Shown piece by piece: positions 1 through 6,207 of a stretch of DNA of 14,356 bases. Position 1 is the first letter of the stretch, and the number at the start of each line of letters is the position of its first letter. The notes under the pieces are model-generated. The model had not been told where the DNA came from and did not search any database. It was given only the letters and a program-made list of their open reading frames with translations. The stretch is taken from contig SLDE01000044.1 of NCBI GenBank assembly GCA_007125455.1, forward strand, positions 1 through 14,356. The letters are read 5' to 3'. The DNA is from Ectothiorhodospiraceae bacterium. GTDB taxonomy: Bacteria; Pseudomonadota; Gammaproteobacteria; Thiohalomonadales; Thiohalomonadaceae. A program made the position numbers and the translations under genes.

Positions 1-50
1 ATACGAGGGACGAGGTATTTGGTATAACCAAGATGGTCGTTTGAGTGGCT

Positions 51-195
51 AGGGTGCGTTGAGTTACCCGAACCGCACCGGTGGTGCCGGGAGGGTGATG
101 GTATTACGAAGCCCAATGCCGCCCTATCTTGCCCCTTGCCCCTTGCACCTCGTCTCCCACACAGACGGTGCGGTTCGCGGGGCTCACCGCACCCT
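51..195. repeat. Inverted pair of 29-bp palindromic repeats (REP/BIME-like)
   Basis: Two 29-bp copies of one motif lie in opposite orientation, at 51-79 (plus) and 167-195 (reverse complement). Both read AGGGTGCG…GAACCGCACC in their own direction. The second copy is itself a hairpin (GGTGCGGT…ACCGCACC, 8 bp); the first is an imperfect version. The 87 bp between them include a short tandem TTGCCCC run at about 129-143 and contain no ORF. The arrangement resembles the extragenic palindromic repeats of the GTAGGGTGCG…CGCACC type that I recall being scattered through many bacterial genomes; that likeness is from memory. I see no target-site duplication and no transposase. It could be a REP doublet or a small non-autonomous element. 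Confidence 0.6.
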
Positions 196-286
196 GCGAC
201 TTGGGGTGCCAGCATCACCTTGACCTACTATGGTCTTTTGGGGGAAACTATGCGACTTTCATCCGGGGTAGATAAGAATTTACTTA

Positions 287-347
287 TTTGCTGAATGACC
301 TAGCAAACCCTGGGGATAATAGCGCGACTCTGGCAACAAGAGCGCGC
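287..347 (+). promoter_or_regulatory. petA leader: inverted repeat, -10-like box and hairpin
   Basis: This is the stretch just upstream of petA. It holds a 6-bp inverted repeat TTTGCT/AGCAAA (287-292 and 302-307, 9-base spacer), a GATAAT box resembling a -10 element (315-320), and a hairpin at 322-347. The hairpin pairs GCGCG with CGCGC and CTCT with AGAG around a 7-base loop, with a single bulged A. No good -35 hexamer sits at 16-18 bp from the GATAAT, so the promoter call is weak. No T-run follows the hairpin, so it does not look like a terminator. The rest of 196-394 shows no gene. Confidence 0.3.
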
Positions 348-394
348 ATATACGGTTTATTTACCGAAGTTTCACATTTGTTGGGAGAGGCTTA

Positions 395-997
395 ATGAGC
401 ACAGAAGGCGTAGATAAGGGTCGACGCCGCTTCCTGACGGCAGCAACTACCGCGGTGGGTGCTGTTGGCGCAGGTTTCGCGATTGCCCCGTTCGTAATAT
501 CCTGGCAGCCCAGTGCCCGTGCACAGGCCGCAGGCGCTCCAGTTGAGGTTGATATCAGCCGCATGCAGCCTGGCCAGATGGTGACTGTTGAATGGCGCGG
601 CCAGCCAATTTGGGTGGTTCGTCGTACTGAGCAGAACATGAATGAGCTGGAGCGGGTTGAGGATGGTCTGCAGGATCCTCAGAGCAATGTGCCTCAGCAG
701 CCAGAGTATGCCAAGAACCGCTTCCGCGCTCGCGAACAGAACCCCGAGTATGTGGTACTGGTGGGGATCTGTACCCACCTGGGCTGTTCGCCGACCTACC
801 GTCCTGACATCGGCGCAGCCGATCTGGGTGGTTCTAACTGGCGCGGTGGCTTCTTCTGCCCCTGCCACGGTTCGCGCTTCGACCTCTCCGGTCGTGTCTA
901 CGCCAACCTGCCTGCCCCGACCAACCTGGTCGTACCGCCCTACCACTACCTGAGCGAGACCGTGATTCTGGTCGGCGAAGATGGAGGCGCAGCATAA
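395..997 (+). CDS. petA: Ubiquinol-cytochrome c reductase, Rieske iron-sulfur subunit
   Basis: This 200-aa protein carries the [2Fe-2S] cluster that takes the first electron from ubiquinol at the Qo site of cytochrome bc1 and passes it to cytochrome c1. The N-terminus has an uncleaved Tat-type anchor: RRRFLTAA at about residues 10-17, followed by a hydrophobic helix (about 17-36). Cluster ligands are visible in CTHLGC (C126, H128) and CPCHGS (C155, H158), with C131 and C157 as the expected disulfide pair. About 23 residues separate the two boxes, longer than in mitochondrial Rieske proteins. The ATG is preceded by GGGAGAGG at a good distance. The stop overlaps the petB start by one base (TAATG), so the subunits are translationally coupled. 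Confidence 0.97.
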   Translation: MSTEGVDKGRRRFLTAATTAVGAVGAGFAIAPFVISWQPSARAQAAGAPVEVDISRMQPGQMVTVEWRGQPIWVVRRTEQNMNELERVEDGLQDPQSNVPQQPEYAKNRFRAREQNPEYVVLVGICTHLGCSPTYRPDIGAADLGGSNWRGGFFCPCHGSRFDLSGRVYANLPAPTNLVVPPYHYLSETVILVGEDGGAA

Positions 998-2229
998 TGA
1001 GCATGATGAACCAACTCCTGGGCTGGGTGGATGCCCGCTTCCCGCTGAGCAAGATGTGGAAGGAACACCTGTCTGAATACTACGCACCGAAGAACTTCAA
1101 CTTCTGGTACTTCTTCGGTTCCCTTGCGCTGCTGGTCCTGGTTATCCAGATCGTTACCGGCATCTTCCTCACCATGAGCTACAAACCCGATGGCGAGCTG
1201 GCCTTTGGCTCAGTCGAGTTCATCATGCGTGATGTGGAGTGGGGCTGGCTGATCCGCTATATGCATACCACCGGGGCCTCGGCCTTCTTTGCGGTGGTCT
1301 ATCTGCATATGTTCCGGGCGATGCTCTATGGTTCCTACAAGGCACCACGTGAGCTGATCTGGATCTTCGGCTGCCTGATCTTCCTGGTGCTGATGGCTGA
1401 GGCCTTCTTCGGCTACCTGCTGCCTTGGGGTCAGATGTCCTACTGGGGTGCCCAGGTTATTATCAACCTGTTCCAGGCGATTCCTTTCATCGGTCCTGAG
1501 CTGGCGGTGTGGATCCGTGGTGACTTCGTTATCTCCGATGCCTCGCTGAACCGCTTCTTCGCGCTGCACGTTATCGCCCTGCCGATCGTACTGCTCGGTC
1601 TGGTGGTAGCACACATCATCGCGCTGCACGAAGTGGGCTCCAACAACCCCGATGGTATCGAAATCAAGAAGCACAAGGGCCCCGACGGCAAGCCGCTGGA
1701 CGGTATCCCCTTCCACCCCTACTACACCGTTAAGGATATCGTGGGCGTGGTGGTCTTCCTGATGGTCTTCTCGCTGGTGATGTTCTTCGCACCGGAGATG
1801 GGCGGCTTCTTTATCGAGCACCCCAACTTCATCCCGGCTGACCCAATGAAGACCCCAGAGCATATCGCACCGGTTTGGTACTTCACCCCCTACTACGCCA
1901 TCCTGGCTGCTGTACCGGCAATCGGCGGTTCAGCCTTCCCAGGTGTCGCGGCGATGGGTGCTGCCGTTGTCATCTTGTTCTTCCTGCCCTGGCTTGACCG
2001 CCAGCCGGTGAAGTCCATCCGCTACCGTGGTCTGTGCTACAAGGTACTGCTGTTCGGGTTCGTGGCCAACTTCATCATGCTTGGCTATCTGGGCGCTGTA
2101 CCGCCGACACCGGTTAAGACGCTGTTGGCTCAGATCGGCACCGTTTACTACTTCGGATTCTTCTTCGCGCTGTGGTTCCTGCCGATGTTTGAAAAGACCA
2201 AGCCGGTACCGGAAAGGGTGACATCATGA
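997..2229 (+). CDS. petB: Ubiquinol-cytochrome c reductase, cytochrome b subunit
   Basis: At 410 aa this is a full-length cytochrome b with eight expected membrane helices; it forms the Qo and Qi sites and binds two b haems across the inner membrane. The haem-ligand histidine pairs are H90/H104 and H191/H206. The second pair has 14 intervening residues, against 13 in mitochondrial and alphaproteobacterial cytochrome b. The Qo motif, usually PEWY, reads PVWY at 292-295. The C-terminal half (Qo side onward) is fused, so this is a bc1-type and not a split b6/subunit IV type. The ATG overlaps the petA stop by one base and has GGAG just upstream; the 3' end overlaps petC as ATGA. Confidence 0.97.
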   Translation: MSMMNQLLGWVDARFPLSKMWKEHLSEYYAPKNFNFWYFFGSLALLVLVIQIVTGIFLTMSYKPDGELAFGSVEFIMRDVEWGWLIRYMHTTGASAFFAVVYLHMFRAMLYGSYKAPRELIWIFGCLIFLVLMAEAFFGYLLPWGQMSYWGAQVIINLFQAIPFIGPELAVWIRGDFVISDASLNRFFALHVIALPIVLLGLVVAHIIALHEVGSNNPDGIEIKKHKGPDGKPLDGIPFHPYYTVKDIVGVVVFLMVFSLVMFFAPEMGGFFIEHPNFIPADPMKTPEHIAPVWYFTPYYAILAAVPAIGGSAFPGVAAMGAAVVILFFLPWLDRQPVKSIRYRGLCYKVLLFGFVANFIMLGYLGAVPPTPVKTLLAQIGTVYYFGFFFALWFLPMFEKTKPVPERVTS

Positions 2230-2963
2230 GAAAACTGATCATTGCATTGCTGTTTACGCTGCCGAGCCTGGGCATGGCAGCATCCTCCTACATCCCGCTG
2301 GAGAAGGCCAATATCGACCTGCGCGATCAGGCCTCTCTGCAGCGTGGTGCCAAGTTGTTCGTCAACTACTGCATGGGGTGTCACTCCGCGCAGTACCAGC
2401 GCTACAACCGCATGGGCCGTGACATCGGCCTGACCGACGAGCAGGTGCGCGATAACCTGATGTTCGCTGGCGATCAGGTCGGCGACACCATGACCATCGC
2501 CATGCCGGCCGGCGATGCGACCAGCTGGTTTGGTACCCCGCCGCCGGATCTGAGCGTCATCAGCCGCTCCCATGGCGTGGATTGGATCTACACCTATCTG
2601 AAGAGCTTCTATGTTGATGAAAGCCGTCCGTTCGGCTTCAACAACGCCGTGTTCCCCGATGTGGGCATGCCTCATACCATGTGGGAGCTCGAAGGGCTGA
2701 AGAAGGCCGTCACCGAAACCGTGATCGACGCGGACGGTGATGAGACCACCCGGATCATTGGTTTTGAGCAGGTTAAGCCCGGCAAGCTCAATGCCAACGA
2801 GTTTGACCAGGCCGCCCGCGACCTGACCAACTTCCTCGCCTACACCGGTGAGCCGATACGGGTCGAGCGTGAGCGGCTGGGGATCTGGGTGCTGCTCTTC
2901 CTGGGTGTTATGTTCATCTTCGCTTATCTGCTGAAGAAGGAATACTGGAGAGACATCCATTAA
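2226..2963 (+). CDS. petC: Ubiquinol-cytochrome c reductase, cytochrome c1 subunit
   Basis: This 245-aa periplasmic c-type cytochrome receives electrons from the Rieske centre and hands them to a soluble cytochrome c. It has a Sec signal peptide (about 1-19, ending GMAA), one covalent haem site CMGCH (C49, C52, H53), and a C-terminal anchor helix (about 219-236) followed by a positively charged cytoplasmic tail. The distal methionine ligand is not certain: M148 and M152 lie in the segment GMPHTM, while the place of bovine M160 seems to be F193 in a hand alignment. The start overlaps the petB stop (ATGA) and has GGAAAGGG upstream. It is the last gene of the bc1 operon before the terminator at 3038. 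Confidence 0.96.
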   Translation: MRKLIIALLFTLPSLGMAASSYIPLEKANIDLRDQASLQRGAKLFVNYCMGCHSAQYQRYNRMGRDIGLTDEQVRDNLMFAGDQVGDTMTIAMPAGDATSWFGTPPPDLSVISRSHGVDWIYTYLKSFYVDESRPFGFNNAVFPDVGMPHTMWELEGLKKAVTETVIDADGDETTRIIGFEQVKPGKLNANEFDQAARDLTNFLAYTGEPIRVERERLGIWVLLFLGVMFIFAYLLKKEYWRDIH

Positions 2964-2982
2964 CCCGCAATCGGGCCGGTTG

Positions 2983-2991
2983 TGCTAATAT
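2983..2991 (+). promoter_or_regulatory. Possible extended -10 promoter for sspA
   Basis: TGC followed by TAATAT (2986-2991) matches an extended -10 element (TGn plus a TATAAT-like hexamer). No convincing -35 box is seen 16-18 bp upstream, which extended -10 promoters can do without. It sits 22 bp after the petC stop and would start a transcript near 2998, giving sspA a leader of about 100 nt. Confidence 0.35.
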
Positions 2992-2993
2992 AG

Positions 2994-3054
2994 CCAACTG
3001 GCCCATGCCACGGATGCACCGTGGCGCTGTATATGAGACAGGGGGGCCAGTTGG
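2994..3054 (+). promoter_or_regulatory. Alternative hairpin competing with the petC/sspA terminator
   Basis: CCAACTGGCCC (2994-3004) is perfectly complementary to GGGCCAGTTGG (3044-3054), 11 bp. Enclosed in the loop is a second perfect stem, GCCACGG/CCGTGGC (3007-3013 with 3019-3025, loop ATGCA). The 3' arm of the long stem uses part of the G-run and the loop of the terminator at 3038-3071, so the two folds cannot fully coexist. This has the shape of an attenuator: one fold would end transcription, the other would let it run into sspA. No upstream coding leader peptide or known riboswitch core was recognised. The pairing is seen directly; a regulatory role is inference. Confidence 0.4.
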
Positions 3055-3071
3055 TCCCCCTGTTTTGTTTT
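3038..3071 (+). terminator. Rho-independent terminator between petC and sspA
   Basis: ACAGGGGG (3038-3045) pairs with CCCCCTGT (3056-3063), 8 bp, extended inward by a G-T wobble and two C-G pairs around a four-base loop. TTTTGTTTT follows at 3063-3071. It would end the petABC transcript, or attenuate read-through into sspA, whose ATG lies 26 bp downstream. Confidence 0.75.
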
Positions 3072-3097
3072 GACCTATTAGATTCAGGAGAATAAGA

Positions 3098-3724
3098 ATG
3101 GGTGTGGTTGCAAACCGGCGTTCGGTCATGACACTGTTTTCCGGTGATACCGATCCCTATAGCCACCGAGTACGCATCGTACTGGCGGAAAAGGGGATTA
3201 ATGTTGACATCGTGACTGTCGAAGAAGGGAATCTGCCTGAGGATCTTATCGATCTGAACCCCTATCACTCCGTGCCGACCCTGGTAGACCGTGATCTGGC
3301 CCTCTACGGCAGCAATGTGGTGATGGAGTACCTGGACGAGCGCTTCCCGCATCCGCCGTTGATGCCGGTTGACCCGGTTTCCAGGGCCACCAACCGCCTG
3401 ATGCTTTACCGCATCGAGAAGGATCTCTACCAACTGCTCGATACCGTCAACGAGGGTGGCGAGAAGGCGGCTGCCAAGGCGAAGAAGGAGATCCGCGAGT
3501 ACCTGATCTCTGCCAGCCCGGTATTCGAGGCCAAGCCCTTCTTCTTGAGCGAAGAGTTTTCCCTGGTGGACTGCGCCCTGGCCCCGTTGTTGTGGCGTCT
3601 GCCCCTGCTGGGGATCAGCCTGCCCAAGCAGGCGACCGCGCTGGAGGCCTATGCCGAGCGGATCTTTACCCGCGAATCCTTCGTGCAAAGCCTGACCGAA
3701 AAAGAACGTGAGATGCGCGGCTAA
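3098..3724 (+). CDS. sspA: Stringent starvation protein A
   Basis: This 208-aa protein has a glutathione S-transferase fold but acts as an RNA polymerase-associated regulator during starvation and acid stress. From memory it aligns with E. coli SspA nearly end to end, starting at the shared ANRRSVMTLFSG segment (5-16). The thioredoxin-like N-terminal domain spans about 11-85 and the helical C-terminal domain about 95-205. The surface-pocket motif P84-H85-P86, needed for function in E. coli, is present in FPHPPLMP. The ATG at 3098 is chosen over the in-frame ATG at 3128 because AGGAG (3086-3090) lies 7 bp upstream and the N-terminus matches the family. It lies 52 bp before sspB, a conserved pair. 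Confidence 0.96.
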   Translation: MGVVANRRSVMTLFSGDTDPYSHRVRIVLAEKGINVDIVTVEEGNLPEDLIDLNPYHSVPTLVDRDLALYGSNVVMEYLDERFPHPPLMPVDPVSRATNRLMLYRIEKDLYQLLDTVNEGGEKAAAKAKKEIREYLISASPVFEAKPFFLSEEFSLVDCALAPLLWRLPLLGISLPKQATALEAYAERIFTRESFVQSLTEKEREMRG

Positions 3725-3776
3725 ACCCCGCGCAGGGCAGCCTACCCGCCCACCCACACATTCCTATGAGGTGTAT

Positions 3777-4166
3777 ATGACCCCCAGTCGCCCCTACCTG
3801 ATCCGAGCACTGTATGAGTGGATTGTCGATAACGGCTTGACCCCATACGTGTTGATCAACGCGGAATACCCGGAGGTCGTTGTGCCGGGGCAGTATGTGG
3901 AGAACGGCAAGATCGTACTGAACATCAACCCCTCGGCGGTGCAAAACCTGCTGCTTAGCAATCAGAGTCTCGAGCTGGATGCCCGTTTCAGTGGCTCACC
4001 GATGCATGTCTATGTGCCGATCATGGCGGTGTTGGCGATCTACGCCCGTGAAAACGGCAAGGGGATGGTCTTCAACGAGGAGGAGTACGACGGGGACGAG
4101 CCGCCACCCTCCGGAGGGGATGACGAAACGAAGAACAAGAAGCCACAGCTGCGGGTGGTTAAGTAA
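3777..4166 (+). CDS. sspB: ClpXP protease specificity-enhancing factor SspB
   Basis: This 129-aa adaptor binds ssrA-tagged proteins and delivers them to ClpXP. The conserved substrate-binding domain covers about 1-105 and includes PYLIRALYEW, KIVLNI and AVLAIYAREN. A short acidic flexible linker follows (about 100-121), then the C-terminal ClpX-binding tail ending LRVVK, identical to the tail I recall for E. coli SspB. The linker is shorter than in E. coli (129 against about 165 aa in total). The frame is open back to 3708, but the start is placed at the ATG at 3777: GAGG lies 4-5 bp upstream, and the family begins just before PRPYLLRA-like sequence. The upstream part would overlap sspA and is not conserved. 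Confidence 0.93.
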   Translation: MTPSRPYLIRALYEWIVDNGLTPYVLINAEYPEVVVPGQYVENGKIVLNINPSAVQNLLLSNQSLELDARFSGSPMHVYVPIMAVLAIYARENGKGMVFNEEEYDGDEPPPSGGDDETKNKKPQLRVVK

Positions 4167-4175
4167 AGCAGTCAC

Positions 4176-4240
4176 AAGCGGAAAGTGGAAAGCAATAGCC
4201 CCTCGACGCCGTTGCTTGCCGCTTTTCGCTTATTATTTTT
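4176..4240 (+). terminator. Imperfect stem-loop and T-run after sspB
   Basis: The 20-base arms 4176-4195 and 4212-4231 are complementary at about 16 positions (AAGCGGAAAG… against …CTTTTCGCTT) around a 16-base loop, and a T-rich run follows (4232-4240). It starts 9 bp after the sspB stop and lies between convergent genes. The arms are made of the repeated unit GCGGAAAG/GTGGAAAG, so the structure may also be a local repeat recruited as a terminator. On the minus strand the following bases are less T-rich, so action on the oxidase gene is doubtful. Confidence 0.5.
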
Positions 4241-4247
4241 CCCTACC

Positions 4248-5618
4248 TTAAAACCCCTTCCCCGGATTGAGGATCCCGTTCGGGTCAAACACCTGTTTGA
4301 TACCGTGCATCAGGGCCATCGCCTCGGCTTGTAGTTCCCGTGGGACGTATTCGCGCTTGACCTGCCCGATCCCGTGTTCGCCGGAGAGGGTGCCTTCCAG
4401 TGAGAGCACCAGATCGAACAGCCCGGACAGGCAGGCCTCGGCGCGGGCCATTTCGTCGCTATCGTCCGGGTTGACCAGCAGGTTGACGTGGATGTTGCCG
4501 TTGCCGGCGTGGCCGAAGTTGACGATGGTGATGTTGTGCTGGCGGGAGAGTTCGGCGATGCCAGCGATGAGATCGGGGATGCGGGAGACCGGGACGACGA
4601 CATCCTCGTTGATCTTCTTGGGTGCCACCTTGCGCAAGGCAGGGGAGAGGGCCTTGCGGATGCGCCAGAGTTCGGCGACCTCTTGCTCGCTGGTGGCCAG
4701 CAGGTGATCGATGCAGCCGTTGCCCTGGGCGGCGCTTAGTACCGCCTGGGCGGCCTGATCGATGCAACTGGCTGGGCCATCTACCTCGATCATCAGTAGC
4801 GCGGCGGCGTCTTCGGGTAGTGGCAGTTCGGCATAGTCGCGGATCATCGCCAGGGCCTGGCTGTCCAGGAATTCGAGGGTGCAGGGGGTTACCGGCTGGG
4901 CCATGATGCGTGAGACCGCTTGGGCGGCGGTGTGCATGTCGCGGTAGCTTACCCGCAGGGTGCGTTTGCTTTCGGCCAATGGGGTGAGCTTGAGGGTGGC
5001 GCGGGTAATGACGGCCAAGGTGCCCTCGGAGCCGCAGATCAGCCGGGTCAGGTCGTAACCGACCACGCCCTTGGTGGTGGCGGTGCCGGTGCGCAGTAAC
5101 TCGCCGCTGGCGGTGACTAGTCGCAGGCCGAGCAGGTTGTCCCGTGGGGTGCCGTATTTGACCGCATGGGGCCCGGCGGCGTTGCAGGCGATGTTGCCGC
5201 CTACGGTACAGACTGCCGCGCTGGTGGGGTCGGGGGGCCAGAAGAAGCCGTGTGCTGCGGCGGCCTGCTGGACCTGTTGGTTGGTGACACCGGGCTCGAC
5301 GATCATCAGGCGGTTGTCTGGATCGACGCTGTGGATGCGGTTGAGCCGTTCGGTGGACATCACAATCGCCTCGCCGACGGGCACGGCGGCCCCGGCGGTT
5401 CCGGTGCCGCTGCCACGTACCACCAGTGGGGTGCGCCAGGCGTTACATAGTTTGAGCAGGGATTGTACCTCGGCCTCGCTCTGGGGCAGTACCACGGCAA
5501 GCGGGGCCTGGTGGAGACGGCTGTTGTCGTAACCGTAGCTCCAGCAGTCGGCCGGATCGCTGAGGATCTGTTCGGCGGCGAAGGCCTCGCTGAGGGCGCG
5601 GATCAGCTCCTGACTCAA
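4248..5618 (-). CDS. FAD-binding oxidase, GlcD / D-lactate dehydrogenase type
   Basis: This 456-aa flavoprotein belongs to the PCMH/VAO family that oxidises 2-hydroxy acids such as glycolate, D-lactate or D-2-hydroxyglutarate. The FAD-binding domain (about 35-215) shows RGSGTGTAGA (68-77) and the TVGGNIACNAAGP segment (138-150). The C-terminal cap domain carries GHAGNGNIH (369-377) and SGEHGIG (412-418), whose histidines usually bind a metal or the substrate carboxylate. The start is TTG, one base after the dolP stop, with AGGCG about 8 bp upstream; no suitable ATG exists before residue 87, so TTG is required. No glcE or glcF partner is next to it, so the electron acceptor and exact substrate are unknown. 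Last gene of the lpoA block. Confidence 0.88.
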   Translation of the reverse strand: MSQELIRALSEAFAAEQILSDPADCWSYGYDNSRLHQAPLAVVLPQSEAEVQSLLKLCNAWRTPLVVRGSGTGTAGAAVPVGEAIVMSTERLNRIHSVDPDNRLMIVEPGVTNQQVQQAAAAHGFFWPPDPTSAAVCTVGGNIACNAAGPHAVKYGTPRDNLLGLRLVTASGELLRTGTATTKGVVGYDLTRLICGSEGTLAVITRATLKLTPLAESKRTLRVSYRDMHTAAQAVSRIMAQPVTPCTLEFLDSQALAMIRDYAELPLPEDAAALLMIEVDGPASCIDQAAQAVLSAAQGNGCIDHLLATSEQEVAELWRIRKALSPALRKVAPKKINEDVVVPVSRIPDLIAGIAELSRQHNITIVNFGHAGNGNIHVNLLVNPDDSDEMARAEACLSGLFDLVLSLEGTLSGEHGIGQVKREYVPRELQAEAMALMHGIKQVFDPNGILNPGKGF

Positions 5619-5619
5619 G

Positions 5620-6201
5620 TTAGTCGCCTTTGACGAATTCGAAGATGCGCACGATACGCTGCACCCCCTCTACTTGGCGCACGGTCTCTACAGCTAGATC
5701 CGCCTCGTCGCGGGTGACTAGCCCCATCAAATACACCGTGCCCTGGCTAACGGTCACCTTGACGGCGGCGCTACGTACATCACCGTCGGAGAACAGCCGC
5801 GAACGCACCCGTGAGGTCAGTGCAACATCGTTACGGCGATAGGCCATCTCGCTTGGTTCGCCTATCTGTAGCTCATTGCGTACCTCACGTACGTGGGTCT
5901 CGGCCTTGGCGTAGTCATTGAGCCGTTGGGCGTAGTCCGCGCGGGTGGTCTCCCCGGCGAGCAGTACGATGCCGTTATAGCTGCGCACCTTGAGGTGGGT
6001 GGCCTCCAGCATCTCTTTGTCCTGGGTGAGGTAGTCCTTGATGCGCACTTCGATGCGTTGGTCGTTAAGCATGGTGCCAGCGGTGCGGCGGTCCTGGGCG
6101 ACTATGTAGCCGCTGGTGGCCGCGCCACCAACCAGTAGCACGGCACAGCCGTAGAGCTGGAGCAGCAGGACGGTGAGAACCGAGAGTCGTAGAAGCTTCA
6201 T
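5620..6201 (-). CDS. dolP: Outer-membrane lipoprotein with two BON domains (DolP/YraP-like)
   Basis: This 193-aa protein has a lipoprotein signal peptide with lipobox LYGC (C19). Residue +2 is Ala, so sorting to the outer membrane is expected. Two BON domains follow at about 47-114 and 125-192, each with the usual glycine-centred V.L.G pattern (IVLLAG, VYLMG). DolP in E. coli supports outer-membrane integrity and envelope stress responses. Identity rests on domain layout, length (E. coli about 191 aa) and its place directly after the SIS protein gene, exactly as in the E. coli diaA-yraP pair. Only 6 bp separate it from the upstream stop; no strong ribosome-binding site is seen, which suggests translational coupling. 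Confidence 0.9.
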   Translation of the reverse strand: MKLLRLSVLTVLLLQLYGCAVLLVGGAATSGYIVAQDRRTAGTMLNDQRIEVRIKDYLTQDKEMLEATHLKVRSYNGIVLLAGETTRADYAQRLNDYAKAETHVREVRNELQIGEPSEMAYRRNDVALTSRVRSRLFSDGDVRSAAVKVTVSQGTVYLMGLVTRDEADLAVETVRQVEGVQRIVRIFEFVKGD

Positions 6202-6207
6202 TAGGGT

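Noticed and set aside
1..394. Possible end of rpsI or another gene upstream of petA
   Set aside because: None of the forward frames shows ribosomal protein S9-like sequence or any sustained coding pattern; the stretch is repeats and leader.
1210..1863. Long open frame (217 codons) antisense to petB
   Set aside because: It mirrors the codon phase of a certain gene in GC-rich DNA; its translation is rich in His, Gln, Asp and Arg and has no recognisable motif.
2148..2960. Open frame of 270 codons antisense to petC
   Set aside because: It lies over a certain cytochrome c1 gene with a haem motif; the antisense protein has no domain and no ribosome-binding context.
2960..3757. Open frame of 265 codons antisense to sspA and the petC–sspA gap
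   Set aside because: It shadows sspA, whose identity is certain, and runs through the terminator.
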